64,000 bases of DNA from Clostridiaceae bacterium (GCA_018432235.1 JAHDLO010000053.1:1-64000); one strand, 5' to 3'. Counted from the first letter of the stretch, positions 26,686-36,852 are shown. Numbers and translations: made by a program. Notes: generated by a model from the letters alone, not told the origin.

Positions 26686-26703
26686 ACCCGATTACGATCG
26701 GGT
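26686..26703 (-). terminator. intrinsic terminator after rpoN
   Basis: The 7-bp stem ACCCGAT/ATCGGGT with the tetraloop TACG (CGTA on the minus strand) is followed on the minus strand by TTTTTTA. It lies directly against the rpoN stop codon. Confidence 0.9.
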
Positions 26704-26704
26704 C

Positions 26705-28090
26705 TTAATATCTTTTTCGTTTTGAGGATGAGGCGATTAAAAGGTCATCTCTATATTTAGCCACGGTACGTCTGGAAACAGGCATGCCCTTTTTATCCAG
26801 CATTTCTGCGATTTTACTGTCACTCAGAGGCTTGTTTGGATTTTCTGCTGCCACAATCTCCTTTATAAAGCTCTTTACGCTTTCGGCAGATACGCCCTCA
26901 CCGTCACTGCCTTCAATACCGCTGGTGAAGAAATACTTCAGCTCGAAGGTGCCCATAGGTGTTTCCACATATTTGCCGTTGGTGGCTCTACTGACTGTCG
27001 ATTCATGCACCTCTATTTCATCGGCGATTTCCTTCAAGGTCATGGGCTTCAGATGCTTCTTTCCATGCTTAAAGAAGGGCTTCTGCTTTTGTAATATTAC
27101 CTCCAGCACCCTATATATGGTCTGTCTTCTTTGTTCAATGCTTCTTATTAGCCATGCTGCAGCATTTAGCTTTTCATTGATATATTTATTGGTCTCGGCA
27201 TTGTCATCTCCACTGGCCAAAAGCCTTCTATAATCCTCTCTTATGATAAGCCTTGGTGAGGAATTATCATTAATCATAATAACATAATCAGCACCAATTT
27301 CCTTAATAACAGCATCTGGTGTGATATAGCTATGGTTGCTGCAGGAGAACTTCCTTCCGGGCTTAGGCTCCAGCGTCCTAATAAAATCACAGATATCCTG
27401 CACCTCCTCAACTGTTATTTTCAGTTGTTTAGCGATATATGGATATTTGTTTTGGGCCACATCCTCCAAATAATTCTCAATAACAGCCACTACAGTCTCT
27501 AAGTTCAATCCATAATTATTTAGCTGAATTAACAGGCATTCCTTCAGGGACCTGGCGGCAATTCCTGGAGGATCAAAGGTCTGAATTATCTTAAGAACCC
27601 CTTCAACAATATTTACGCCGAAATTGGTTTCCTTAGCGATTTCCTCCAGTGTAATAGTTAAATATCCATTTTCATCCAAACTATCGATAATGTATTCACC
27701 AATCTCATTATATCTCTTTTCCAGCTTTGTAATATTGTATTGCATCAAAAGATGCTGCCTGAGGGTTGTCTCTTCAGAAACTATGCTTTCATAATTGAAA
27801 TCGTTTTCTTGATTATAGTAGGTTGAAGAGTGGTCATGATTATCCCTGCTATAATTTTCAGTGTATTCCTTCCAGTCTATTTCCTTTGGCTGCCGTTCCT
27901 CCGGATACCTCTCGTCATTATTGACAGGCTCTTCATTAACCTCTAGAAAGGGGTTAGTCTCCATTTGTTGCTTAACAAACTGATCCAGCTCTATCGCGTT
28001 TAGCTGCAAGATTTGAATCGCCTGCTGCAATTGAGGCGTCATTATAAGCTTTTGTGATTGCTCTAGCTGCAAATTATAACCCATCTTCAT
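26705..28090 (-). CDS. rpoN: RNA polymerase sigma-54 factor
   Basis: A 461-residue sigma-54. The glutamine-rich activator-interacting N-terminus (LEQSQKLIMTPQLQQAIQIL) is followed by an acidic linker, the core-binding region, a helix-turn-helix (LKEIADEIEVHESTVSRATN) and the RpoN box (RRTVAKYRDDL) that reads the -24 element. The start at 28090 is chosen for GGGGTG 9 bases upstream. A sigma-54 activator is encoded at 49720-51591 in this window. Confidence 0.97.
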   Translation of the reverse strand: MKMGYNLQLEQSQKLIMTPQLQQAIQILQLNAIELDQFVKQQMETNPFLEVNEEPVNNDERYPEERQPKEIDWKEYTENYSRDNHDHSSTYYNQENDFNYESIVSEETTLRQHLLMQYNITKLEKRYNEIGEYIIDSLDENGYLTITLEEIAKETNFGVNIVEGVLKIIQTFDPPGIAARSLKECLLIQLNNYGLNLETVVAVIENYLEDVAQNKYPYIAKQLKITVEEVQDICDFIRTLEPKPGRKFSCSNHSYITPDAVIKEIGADYVIMINDNSSPRLIIREDYRRLLASGDDNAETNKYINEKLNAAAWLIRSIEQRRQTIYRVLEVILQKQKPFFKHGKKHLKPMTLKEIADEIEVHESTVSRATNGKYVETPMGTFELKYFFTSGIEGSDGEGVSAESVKSFIKEIVAAENPNKPLSDSKIAEMLDKKGMPVSRRTVAKYRDDLLIASSSKRKRY

Positions 28091-28444
28091 AACACTCATC
28101 ACCCCTTTTTATAAAATAATTCAAATATTTTACATTTCATCCATATTCTTTTAAGCCTTGAAAATATCGAAATCTTTAATACTGCTTACAATAGTATTAT
28201 AGCATTATATTCTATTATAATAAAGTCTTGACAAAAAATAAATATTTTTTGGCATAACTATTGCATGCGAAATTATGTTAAAAGAATAATTCATTTTAAA
28301 TATAAATTATACTTACTGTTAAATTCGCGAGATTCCCAATACAGAAAATAAAAACTCCCATGATTTACATCATCAGGAGTTTATATGCGCTTATCGTCTC
28401 AGTTGTTTAAAAATGATGAATAATAATGTAAAACTGATCAATTA
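28091..28444 (-). terminator. intergenic gap with the grd operon terminator
   Basis: The terminator is at 28351-28382: minus strand AAACTCCTGATGAT-GTAA-ATCATGGGAGTTT followed by TTATTTTC, a long stem about 60 bases beyond grdD. The remainder (28091-28350) is very AT-rich, with several TATAAT-like sequences suited to an rpoN promoter, none clearly best. No gene is visible. Confidence 0.8.
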
Positions 28445-29632
28445 CTAGCAGGGGTCTGCTTCCTTCCCAACAAAGCCCGCCTCTGCCAGCAGCTTTATAG
28501 CAGTTGCCATCTTTTCTTCATTGACCATTACAATTGGTCCAGTACAACCCATACCACTCTCTGCATATATTCCCTTCCGCCAAAGGGCCTTAACTGCATC
28601 CTCTAAATCCATGATATCTATACCTGAAATAGAACCAGTCACCACCTCATGGGGCGGTGCTGCAACCTCCTTCTCCTCAGCGGCTGTCTTCCTTGTATCC
28701 TTTGTTAAAGACTTAAGAATTTCATCCAGATTGGCCCTTTTAGCAGCTGCAAATTCCGCCTTAGCAATCTCCTTTAGATTTCCCTTTGCCAGCTCTGCGG
28801 CATATTGAATTGCATTTGCCACCACAGGTATTCCTGATGCCCTTGATAAGATCAGAATCACCCTGTCATAGCCCTCTCCTATGCCAGGACCATAGCCATA
28901 GCCGGAGGACTCATAGTCACCGCCTGTTGTATAGGCGGAAAACATCTTCATTAGTATATTCCCCGTCAGGGTGTCCTGTATCATTATATCCGGGGTCCCT
29001 GCCAGCAAATCATTTCCCCTCATTACTGTACCACCATCGGATCGACCGCTTTCTGTAAAGCTTATGGGGTAACCGTTATTAGACAGCTCCTTCAGTGCCC
29101 TTTCCACCTGTCTTGCACCATCTACATTGAGAATACCAACGGTTGGTGCCTTTAATCCGGTGGCCTTGGCAGCAATAATGCCACTTAGGGCATTTTTAAC
29201 CATGGCCTCTGCTCTATGGGGTGACGAGGTTCCGGTTGTAGTGGCTATAAAAAGCTCTTTGCCTTTGCCGGGGGTAATTACCCTACCTACGGTTGAAACA
29301 CCTATGGGAAAGCTGTAGTGCATTGTAACGCAGGCATCTATAAACCCGTTGTCCAATAGCTCCTCCATTTTTTTATGCATTTCATCCTCGGAATTGGCCT
29401 CAATTTGCTGCAGCTCTGATTCAACCTTAGGTCCAATTAATACAACCTCGAAGCCAGAGGCCCGTTTGGCAGCAAGCTCTGCTCCCTGCACCAGATTGTC
29501 GATACCCTTTTCACTGCCCAGCGTGGTAATTCCTATACGTATTTTAGGGACAAATTGGCCGGTTGTTATGGCATCGGCAATATCATTGAATACCTTGCCT
29601 ACCATTTCCTTTATCGCTTTGTTTTCTACCAT
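28445..29632 (-). CDS. grdD: glycine/sarcosine/betaine reductase complex component C, alpha subunit
   Basis: A 395-residue GrdD. With GrdC it accepts the acetyl (ketene-derived) group from selenoprotein A and releases acetyl phosphate, the ATP-yielding step of glycine reduction. The middle (residues about 50-300) resembles PlsX/phosphotransacetylase-like folds. The conserved cysteine near the C-terminus (YAESGMGCTGPIVMVNEEK) is the expected acyl carrier. AAGGGGGGAAGG precedes the ATG. It is the last gene of the grd operon, 12 bases after grdC. Confidence 0.95.
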   Translation of the reverse strand: MVENKAIKEMVGKVFNDIADAITTGQFVPKIRIGITTLGSEKGIDNLVQGAELAAKRASGFEVVLIGPKVESELQQIEANSEDEMHKKMEELLDNGFIDACVTMHYSFPIGVSTVGRVITPGKGKELFIATTTGTSSPHRAEAMVKNALSGIIAAKATGLKAPTVGILNVDGARQVERALKELSNNGYPISFTESGRSDGGTVMRGNDLLAGTPDIMIQDTLTGNILMKMFSAYTTGGDYESSGYGYGPGIGEGYDRVILILSRASGIPVVANAIQYAAELAKGNLKEIAKAEFAAAKRANLDEILKSLTKDTRKTAAEEKEVAAPPHEVVTGSISGIDIMDLEDAVKALWRKGIYAESGMGCTGPIVMVNEEKMATAIKLLAEAGFVGKEADPC

Positions 29633-29644
29633 ATCCTTCCCCCC

Positions 29645-31186
29645 TTACTTACCTAATAAGTGTGAGGCAAAGTTTTTCATTGCTTCAGCAATCATTAATT
29701 TTACTTCCTCTTCTGAAACTCCCGAGGGCTTTGCCTCAGTCTGACCATTATTTCCTTCCATTACTATTGAAACCCCATCAAACTGATTTGTCATCCTGCC
29801 CAGGAAAAGACTTCCCTTTCCAACAATCATAGCCCTTTCAATTTCTCCCTTTTTAAAGGCCTCCACAGCATGACCGATATAAGGAACGCCTGAAGGGATA
29901 TGCCCTTGAGTTGGCGCCCAGCCCGGCATGCCGTGCTTTTCGGCAAAATGAGGTACATCGCTTCTCTCCAGCTCGTTTCGCTTTACCCCTAGAGCTGCTA
30001 TCATTTTATAATTGGCCTCCGGAACATCGCCTGCTCCTGCTGGCTTTGTGATATCTGGGTTCTGCATTTCCACTGAGTATTTATCGATGTCGGTAATCTT
30101 CAGCCCCCCCTTGTCCAGAGGCTCTGTTACCAATGCCGTTATAACTGCCTGTGGTGATGAGCCCGTACCCACCTTATGACGTCCCACCAGGTCAGTCCTT
30201 AGGATTGGACTGACACCATCATTCTTGCTTATCAGAATGGCAAAGCCCCCCAATACATCCTCCAATACCGGCATTTCCTTTTTAACGTGATCCTTACCGT
30301 TCATCCCCAGCTTTGCCACTGCTCCCCCTGCTACAATGACAACATTTTCAAAAACGCCCGCCTTAACTAAAGCGGCTGCCTCTATCAATGCATGGGTAGG
30401 AGCAGCACAAAAGCCTCTTGTGTCAGAGCCTGTTGCATTAATGGCACCTACCACCTCCGCTATTGCCTTAGCAAAATTGCCACCGCCCCTTTGATTCATG
30501 TCGCCGCAGGCTTCCTCGGAGCATTCTATCACATAGTCAATTGAGGTGACATCTAAATTGTTCTTTTCAATCAAATGCATAAAGGCTAGTGCCCCTGATG
30601 CCTTAACGATCAAGTTTTCATGAATGACATGGGCATTGAGATTTGAGTCAATATCATGGGCCCTTTTTATGCAGCCCACCAGCTTTTCATTATGGTATAA
30701 GGGCTCCGCATGCTGTTCTTTGACATACTTTTCAATTTCAGCTAATTCCTCGCCATCCTTAAGCTTTGCTGCAAAGGCCTCCTTCAGCAGGGGATGCTTA
30801 GCTATTTTAGGCTTAACAGCATTTGTAAAGGCCTTTTCCAGCTTTACAAGATCAAAAACATCCACCAGCTTCATCAGGGCTAAAAATTCATCCTGGGGCA
30901 TAATTTCGCCATGCCTGCCGTATCTTTCTGCATTTTCAACCTTTTTATTATACCAAGGCATTTCATAGGACTTTAGCGCCTCAGGTTTGATTGTTCCAAT
31001 ATAGACCTGATTTGGCGGATATGCAACTACCTCTTCGTAGCTGCGAAAATGGGTGGGTAGCTTAGATAAGTATTCCGATTGCGGGTTAACGATTCTTTCT
31101 GTACTTTGAGTCGTTCCATTGTGAAAAACCATATCGGGTGTATGGACAAGAACGTAGCCTGCCCCTTTTACAACTGCATAGGACAT
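29645..31186 (-). CDS. grdC: glycine/sarcosine/betaine reductase complex component C, beta subunit
   Basis: A 513-residue thiolase-like/FabH-like protein. Conserved blocks are the N-terminal VVKGAGYVLVHTPDMVFHNG, the middle CSEEACGDMNQRGGGNFAKA (active-site Cys region), GSDTRGFCAAPTHALIEAA, and GMPGWAPTQGHIPSGVPYIG. The start at 31186 follows GGAGGTGA; the open frame beyond it has no support. Works with GrdD. Confidence 0.95.
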   Translation of the reverse strand: MSYAVVKGAGYVLVHTPDMVFHNGTTQSTERIVNPQSEYLSKLPTHFRSYEEVVAYPPNQVYIGTIKPEALKSYEMPWYNKKVENAERYGRHGEIMPQDEFLALMKLVDVFDLVKLEKAFTNAVKPKIAKHPLLKEAFAAKLKDGEELAEIEKYVKEQHAEPLYHNEKLVGCIKRAHDIDSNLNAHVIHENLIVKASGALAFMHLIEKNNLDVTSIDYVIECSEEACGDMNQRGGGNFAKAIAEVVGAINATGSDTRGFCAAPTHALIEAAALVKAGVFENVVIVAGGAVAKLGMNGKDHVKKEMPVLEDVLGGFAILISKNDGVSPILRTDLVGRHKVGTGSSPQAVITALVTEPLDKGGLKITDIDKYSVEMQNPDITKPAGAGDVPEANYKMIAALGVKRNELERSDVPHFAEKHGMPGWAPTQGHIPSGVPYIGHAVEAFKKGEIERAMIVGKGSLFLGRMTNQFDGVSIVMEGNNGQTEAKPSGVSEEEVKLMIAEAMKNFASHLLGK

Positions 31187-31336
31187 ACTTTCACCTCCGA
31201 AAATTATAACTACAGCATATTGAAATAGATGGGCAAAGCACCCATCTATTTCCTTCAATAAGCAAAACGACCTAGTCAATTTGATTTACTATGGCCTTCT
31301 AGGTCCTCTTAAAGACTGCAAAAGCCGCAGCCGCAA

Positions 31337-32644
31337 TTACTCCTCAAAAACTGTTTGTCCGCTTACCTCAGTAGAAAGTGCTTTTAATGCTTTTTCTACT
31401 ATTCTACGTCTTAAGGCTTTTTCCTCCTTAGGCTCTAACGAAGGATTTCCTAATGGATGTGGTATGGCAATTGCCGGCACGATTCTATTGGCCCCAACCG
31501 TCAATGAGATAGGTACCACAGTACAGATATGAACTACCGGTATCCCCGCTCTTTCTATTTCCTTAACCATTGTTGCACCGCAACGTGTACAGGTGCCTCA
31601 TGTGGAGGTTAAGATAACTGCTTGAACGCCATCATTCCTTAGCTCCTTTGCAAACTGAGCGGCATAAGCCTTTGAGTTTCCTACAGAGGTGCCGTTTCCA
31701 ACGGTTGTGTAGAAGTATTTGTGCAGCTCCCCTATTTTCCCTTCCTTCTCTAGATCCCTTAAAACGTCCACCGGCAATACTCTATCCGGATCCATATTGG
31801 CATAAACAGGGTCATATCCCCCATGGGCCGTTTCATGATCCGCATCCGTAAGCTCCATAAAGCCCGAAATATCGTATTTTCCGTACTTTGAGGCACTGGA
31901 GGATTCAATCCTATCAGGGTTATGCTTTGGAACGATACCACCGGAGGTTACTAAGGCAATTTTAGCCTTGGTTATATCCACCACAGCAGCATTTGGCTCA
32001 ACTCTGTCAAAGTCCGGCATAGGATATTCTGTTTCAAATTCCTCACCTTTGATTTTCTTTAACAGCATATCAACAGCTCGTTTGGAGCCCCTATCCTCTG
32101 CAAAGTAATTCCTTCTTATACCTCTTGCTATATAGCCCTCCTCCTTTGGAGCGCCTATTGCTTCATCCTTCAGCAGCTTAAGGGCAAACTTTGACATCGC
32201 CGGTACTGCAGTCCGCATGGCAGCTGCCGAATTACCGGTTTCTATGATATAAACATGCTTCTTAAACATATCTGCTCCGGGGTTTTCAATATACATTCCT
32301 GTTAAAACAGGTATTTTCAGCTCTTCCTGTACTGCATTTGCAATTGTTCCGCAGGCCACACCATAACGACCTGCATTGAAGGCTGGGCCGGCAATAAATA
32401 AATCCGGTTTATGGGCCTTAATCATAGCCAGGACCGTCGCCTTGGCCTCCTCAAGATTCTCATTGAAATAGGAGTCTCCGCAAATAATGGTTGCAACAAT
32501 CTCTGCCTCTTGACCCAATGCTGCATTCAGAGCCATACCCGGGCCTACAACACCTTCACGAACCTCCGGCTTGATATCCGCCTTTTCCTCGCCGCCTATG
32601 CCTGCAAAGAACTGATTGATATAATGAACAATTCGTTTACTCAT
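31337..32644 (-). CDS. grdB: glycine reductase protein B, selenocysteine-containing gamma subunit
   Basis: A 435-residue selenoprotein. The in-frame UGA at 31598-31600 (residue 349) is read as Sec in the redox motif U-GTC-TRC, i.e. UxxCxxC, and the frame continues for 87 codons with clear GrdB sequence (VVPISLTVGANRIVPAIAIP). The N-terminus VHYINQFFAGIGGEEKAD is typical. GrdB forms a Schiff base with glycine through GrdE and transfers a carboxymethyl group to the Sec of GrdA. Automatic callers would split it into two ORFs. Confidence 0.97.
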
Positions 32645-32686
32645 AGTTTCCCCCCTCTCTAAATTTTGGGAAAAATTTTCATGATA

Positions 32687-33157
32687 TTAATATTTAGTGA
32701 ATTCATTTCTCATATTGGTCATTTCAGTTACGATGGCATCTACATCCAATACCATTTCCATCATACCTATTTGCTCGTCAAAAGCCTCTGCGTCAACTGC
32801 TTCCTTAAAGCTTGGCTCTACTGCATGAAAAACTCTAAGTCCTAACTGGACTCCTGCCAAGGGACCTGCATAGGTCGGATCACCATTGGTTACGGTTTCA
32901 GCTGCAAGGCCTGCGGCCTCAGCTTCAGCTGCCCCAAGAACAACAACAACATTCTCTCCACCGTATTGCTCTGTGTAATCCTTAACCCTTTTTTGATTTT
33001 CCAGGTCCATTGCACCGGCAGCCGTTCAGACAAAGCATTCTGTTGCAGAAAATACGACTTCTGCCCCAGTTGTCTTCAAGCATTCCTCGATGGCGGGACC
33101 AGGTATACCATCTCTGTCGCCGATGATAATAACTTTTTTTCCATCAAATAAAGACAT
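32687..33157 (-). CDS. grdA: glycine reductase selenoprotein A
   Basis: A 156-residue selenoprotein. The start [17 protein letters not shown] at 33157 follows GAGAGG, and Sec44 is encoded by UGA at 33026-33028 within C-F-V-U (CxxU), the redox pair reduced by thioredoxin. The downstream part ([20 protein letters not shown], then [17 protein letters not shown]) is canonical. GrdA carries the carboxymethyl selenoether to GrdCD. A SECIS hairpin should lie just after the UGA; I did not fold it. Confidence 0.97.
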
Positions 33158-33209
33158 ATTGACCATCCTCTCTTGGTTTAATAGTTTCGTTTATTAATTA
33201 ATTAACGAA

Positions 33210-34496
33210 TCAATAGCCTCGACTGCTTAATTTAACGAAGCCAATCTCGTTTGTTGCACCGGTTATTGCTTGAATCTCCACTTCTATGCTGCCATCGGGC
33301 CTTAGACTGCCGTCAAAGCCGCCTGCAATTACATCCACATACTGTGTTGAGCCTATTACCTTTTTCATTGGTGGCAGCACAATGGTTTCATTGGCATTGC
33401 CGTTGGTCACCACTGCATTTGCCCTAACATCTGCATCCGCAAGGGATTGAGAAGCCCCATCACGGCCTGCATATTCATCGGTGACTATTACTGTCGGAAT
33501 GCCTTCCATTTCTATCTTCTTGCAGTTCATTATCAGATCTGTGTCAGGATTTCCGAAGCCCTCCTGAGAAATAATGACGCCATCCAGACCTAAATATCGG
33601 CATAGCTTTGCTGTCCAGTTTGAGGATCTTTCCTTATCAGCTAGGTAAACGTTTTCATTCGTGATGATTACCCCCACGAAATTTATCTCCTTGCCATGCT
33701 TTTCGTATAAATCCTCAATTATGCTGTTATTTAAATGCACATAGGTTGGGTTTTTATCGCATGCTGATACACAGTTGCCGCTGATGATGGCCCCATCCAT
33801 GATCTCTGTAGGATACATAAAGGTTGGAACTATCTTCTTTGCATCCACCCCATAGACATAGGTATCATGCAGCAGGCCCTGGGTTTGAAGCATATAGACA
33901 TAGCCGACTTTGGGCAAGCTGGGATATTTTTTTACTGAGTCAAATAATGCCTCAGTCTCATATACCTTTACCTCGTCAGGGGTTACATCCTTTGCAAAGC
34001 TGCCCAAATACTGGGCTGCCTTTAATCCAAGCCTTCTGACTGCTGCTTCGTGGTCATATTGCTTCAGGCCTTCAATTGGCTCAGCAACAATAACGACATT
34101 ATGGGTCTTGGAGAATGGTGTGAATTCAGCTCCAGGACCAGTCATATCTATGATTCCCTCCTGGAAACCGACGATTTTGCCTGCGGTAACTACAGCTACA
34201 TTTTTTAAAGCATGAGTGCGACCTGAGCCAACAGTATCAACCTTGCTTAGTATGCCTGGAAAAATTCCGCCAGGTCCTTCAACCTTTACCCTTGGTTCGA
34301 TTACATCTTTGACAGGTGTAATTCTGATTTCTTCACCTGGATGAGCCAGCTGGATTTCAATGCTCTTGATATGCTCATCACCGCTTAATGCCTGAATCAT
34401 CTCATTTTTATTGATGTAGAGCACACCCTTTTCAACCTTAGTTGCGGTGCTGAACTGAACATCATTAATAATGATTTTGCCTAATTCTAATCGCAC
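33210..34496 (-). CDS. grdE: glycine reductase protein B, pyruvoyl-forming GrdE proprotein
   Basis: A 428-residue proprotein. The motif ISGNCVSACDKNPTYVHLNN contains C242, where self-cleavage in characterised GrdE creates the pyruvoyl group that binds the amino group of glycine. The two halves (about 25 and 20 kDa) remain with GrdB as protein B. It lies between trxA and grdA in the operon. Confidence 0.97.
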   Translation of the reverse strand: MRLELGKIIINDVQFSTATKVEKGVLYINKNEMIQALSGDEHIKSIEIQLAHPGEEIRITPVKDVIEPRVKVEGPGGIFPGILSKVDTVGSGRTHALKNVAVVTAGKIVGFQEGIIDMTGPGAEFTPFSKTHNVVIVAEPIEGLKQYDHEAAVRRLGLKAAQYLGSFAKDVTPDEVKVYETEALFDSVKKYPSLPKVGYVYMLQTQGLLHDTYVYGVDAKKIVPTFMYPTEIMDGAIISGNCVSACDKNPTYVHLNNSIIEDLYEKHGKEINFVGVIITNENVYLADKERSSNWTAKLCRYLGLDGVIISQEGFGNPDTDLIMNCKKIEMEGIPTVIVTDEYAGRDGASQSLADADVRANAVVTNGNANETIVLPPMKKVIGSTQYVDVIAGGFDGSLRPDGSIEVEIQAITGATNEIGFVKLSSRGY

Positions 34497-34614
34497 AACT
34501 TCACCTCCCTTTATTTTAGAGGTCTATATGACCAATGGCCTATAGACCAAATTTAAAATTGCAGGGGACGGCGCTAAAACCGCCCTCTGCATATTATTTG
34601 TTTTTCAAAGGGCA

Positions 34615-34932
34615 CTACAGATGCTTTTTAATCATTGCCTCGACATTAGTCTTTTTTGCTTCATCCTTTGTTACTTCTTCAATCTTTGAGCCACCCTTAT
34701 ACATTGCGATAGTAGGCAAGCCCAAAACCTTCTCCTTGATTGCAAGTCTTCTAGCCTGTGTCGTATTCAGCTTAACAAATTTGACTTGCTCCCCATATGC
34801 CTGACTTAATGCCTCAATATCTGGCATCAAAGCCTTGCAGGGCTCACAGCCGTCACTCCAAAAATCCACTAAAACCAATCCATTTGCTTGAAGCACCTCA
34901 GCTTCAAAGTTATCCTTATCCACCTCTAGCAT
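34615..34932 (-). CDS. trxA: thioredoxin of the glycine reductase system
   Basis: A 105-residue thioredoxin. The active site is GCEPC ([14 protein letters not shown]) instead of the usual WCGPC, a form typical of grd operons, where it reduces GrdA. The cis-Pro is in [11 protein letters not shown]. The ATG at 34932 has GGGAGG 8 bases upstream; the GTG at 34941 overlaps that site. trxB lies just upstream. Confidence 0.95.
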   Translation of the reverse strand: MLEVDKDNFEAEVLQANGLVLVDFWSDGCEPCKALMPDIEALSQAYGEQVKFVKLNTTQARRLAIKEKVLGLPTIAMYKGGSKIEEVTKDEAKKTNVEAMIKKHL

Positions 34933-34993
34933 TTCCTTCACCTCCCTGTTTTGATTTTTTAAACAAAGCTCAATCTATATATGATATAGAGAT

Positions 34994-35941
34994 TTATTCA
35001 TGAAAGGTATTCTCAATGTACTTTTCAGCCTGCACCGCTGCTATAGCACCGTCTGCAACAGCAGTTACCACCTGACGAAGGGATTTAACCCTGCAATCAC
35101 CGGCTGCAAAGATACCCGGTACATTAGTTTTCATATTATCATCGGTTTTTATGTAGCCTGCCTGGTCCATATCGATAATTCCCTTAAATAGCTCCGTCTG
35201 AGGGATATAGCCTACAAATACGAAAATACCAAAGGTTCCGTCCTCTTCAGCTGCCTTGTGCTCTGTTGTTTCTCCTGTCTGGAGATTTTTGAAAACCACT
35301 GACTCAACTATGCCTTCTCCTTTGATTTCCTCAATTGTTGTATGCCACATAAAATCTATCTTGGGATTTTTAAAGGCCTTTTCCTGAATGGATTTGGCGG
35401 CCTTAAGGGTATCTCTTCTATGTACTATGGTGACCTTTCTGGCAAAACGAGTCATAAACATGGCTTCCTCAACGGCAGAATCTCCTCCACCCAATACAAA
35501 CACCTCAAGGTCTGTAAAGAAGTCGGCATCACAGGTGGCACAATAGGAAACACCCTTGCCTGTAAATTCTTTTTCGCCAGGAACTCCCAATAATCTTGGG
35601 GATGCCCCAGGTGCAGCGATAATCGCCCTTGCATAATAATTGCCCTTTTCTCCAACCAGCACCTGAATGTTATCTTCAGTTCTAACTTCCTTTATTTCAT
35701 CCTTCTCAATGGCAGCACCGAATTCTTTGCATTGGTCCACCATTCTCGCCACCAATGAAGGACCTGTTGCATGCTCAATTGATCCCGGATAATTTGCTAC
35801 CTCTTCAGTAGAAGAAATTTGCCCGCCGGTTTTTTCCTTTTCCAGGATAAGGGTAGACATCTTGGCCCTAGCTGAGTACAGACCCGCAGATAACCCTGCC
35901 GGACCTCCGCCGATAATCACAACATCATAAATTTTTTCCAT
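34994..35941 (-). CDS. trxB: thioredoxin reductase
   Basis: A 315-residue FAD/NADPH enzyme. It shows the FAD motif VVIIGGGPAGLSAGLYSARA, the redox-active CATC (SYCATCDADFF, about residues 135-139), the NADPH motif VLGGGDSAVEEAMF and the C-terminal FAD contact GIFAAGDCRVKSLRQVVTA. It supplies electrons through TrxA to selenoprotein A. Second gene of the grd operon. Confidence 0.97.
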   Translation of the reverse strand: MEKIYDVVIIGGGPAGLSAGLYSARAKMSTLILEKEKTGGQISSTEEVANYPGSIEHATGPSLVARMVDQCKEFGAAIEKDEIKEVRTEDNIQVLVGEKGNYYARAIIAAPGASPRLLGVPGEKEFTGKGVSYCATCDADFFTDLEVFVLGGGDSAVEEAMFMTRFARKVTIVHRRDTLKAAKSIQEKAFKNPKIDFMWHTTIEEIKGEGIVESVVFKNLQTGETTEHKAAEEDGTFGIFVFVGYIPQTELFKGIIDMDQAGYIKTDDNMKTNVPGIFAAGDCRVKSLRQVVTAVADGAIAAVQAEKYIENTFHE

Positions 35942-35982
35942 GCTTATCTCTCCTCACAAAAAAATTTTGAGTGCAAATGAAG

Positions 35983-36375
35983 CTATTCACTCTTATTATA
36001 TCTCATACTTTCAATAGCACTGTCAATCAAGGTTTTATCAATCATCTGGAAATCCTCTAAAATACCCTCTGACCATGCCTTAGGATGCTTAATATTTATG
36101 AATTTTTCAGCTGTCTCCATACTGGCTTCTATCATCATTAAGGAGTCAATGCTAAGGGGGCCTGCTTCTGTATCAATTAAGGCACTCTTGTAGAGGGTCT
36201 CATTGGGCTTAACACTGCCTGATAAAGGATGAGTCAACAGCCTGTGGCCTGCATGAACCCTATTCCTGATGTGATATAAAACCGCCATTAGTCCGCCCGT
36301 AATTCGTTCCACCTCCAGTATGGTATCATATTTTTCCCATACCATTGGATTGTTGGTTATTAGTATTGCCTTCAC
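35983..36375 (-). CDS. grdX: GrdX family protein
   Basis: A 130-residue protein of unknown function found almost only at the head of glycine/sarcosine reductase operons. The N-terminus is (M)KAILITNNPMVWEKY. I chose the GTG at 36375 because GAGGTG lies 6 bases upstream; an earlier GTG at 36384 overlaps it. It is the first gene after the glycine riboswitch and terminator. Confidence 0.88.
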   Translation of the reverse strand: MKAILITNNPMVWEKYDTILEVERITGGLMAVLYHIRNRVHAGHRLLTHPLSGSVKPNETLYKSALIDTEAGPLSIDSLMMIEASMETAEKFINIKHPKAWSEGILEDFQMIDKTLIDSAIESMRYNKSE

Positions 36376-36481
36376 AATAATCACCTCAATTGTAAAAATG
36401 CTATCCTTTTATATATCTCCACTTCAATCCAAAATATTCAACAGTTTTTTACTTAACAATCATTATCAATAAACACAACAA

Positions 36482-36531
36482 AAACAGAGAAAAAATAGGT
36501 CAACGCCGGTTGCCATATTTCTTCTCTGTTT
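36482..36531 (-). terminator. riboswitch-controlled terminator
   Basis: On the minus strand AAACAGAGAAGAAATA pairs over 16 bp (one G-U) with TATTTTTTCTCTGTTT, with a CAAC-CGGC-GTTG tip inside, and ends in TTTTTG. The 5' arm overlaps the 3' edge of the second glycine aptamer, so glycine binding should prevent the hairpin and switch the operon on. Confidence 0.82.
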
Positions 36532-36700
36532 CTTTACCTGAGAGATTCTTCCTAACGGATTTGCTCCTTCGGTGCATTTCGCTTTCCAGAGAACTGTCCA
36601 AATGCGGTCCTTTTGCCTGAGATTTTCACTAGAAAATGGCGTACTTTCTAGCTTCTTCCTTCGGCGCCCGGTCTTCAGGTCTCTCCCGCATCTATCTTCC
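36520..36700 (-). ncRNA. tandem glycine riboswitch
   Basis: Read on the minus strand, aptamer I spans about 36700-36603 (GGGAGAGACC, GCGCCGAAGGAAGAAGC, AATCTCAGGCAAAAGGACCG) and aptamer II about 36600-36520 (GTTCTCTGGAAAG, GCACCGAAGGAGCAAA, AATCTCTCAGGTAAAG). The paired CCGAAGGNGCAA and CUCAGG-AAAGGAC signatures are diagnostic of the tandem gcvT-type RNA. It lies 150 bases before grdX and links glycine level to glycine reductase expression. Confidence 0.96.
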
Positions 36701-36764
36701 AGTAGGTCTATTATAGAGTTTGTCTATATATCAACTTAAAATTATTTATCTCTTCTATACTCTC

Positions 36765-36793
36765 ATTATATTATATGCAAAATTTTCAAGCAA
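36765..36793 (-). promoter_or_regulatory. promoter of the grd operon
   Basis: The -35 box TTGCTT (36788-36793), a 17-base spacer and the -10 box TATAAT (36765-36770) on the minus strand. The start would be about 60 bases before the first aptamer. Confidence 0.72.
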
Positions 36794-36852
36794 GCCTTTT
36801 TTGTTAAATTTTTCGTAAACTTTTTTGATAAATATTCAACTTTTTTGTGTGT

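Noticed and set aside
31598-32644. Reading grdB and grdA as two frameshifted or nonsense-broken pseudogenes
   Set aside because: Both UGA codons fall exactly where the family has selenocysteine (UxxCxxC and CxxU44), and the frames continue with conserved sequence.
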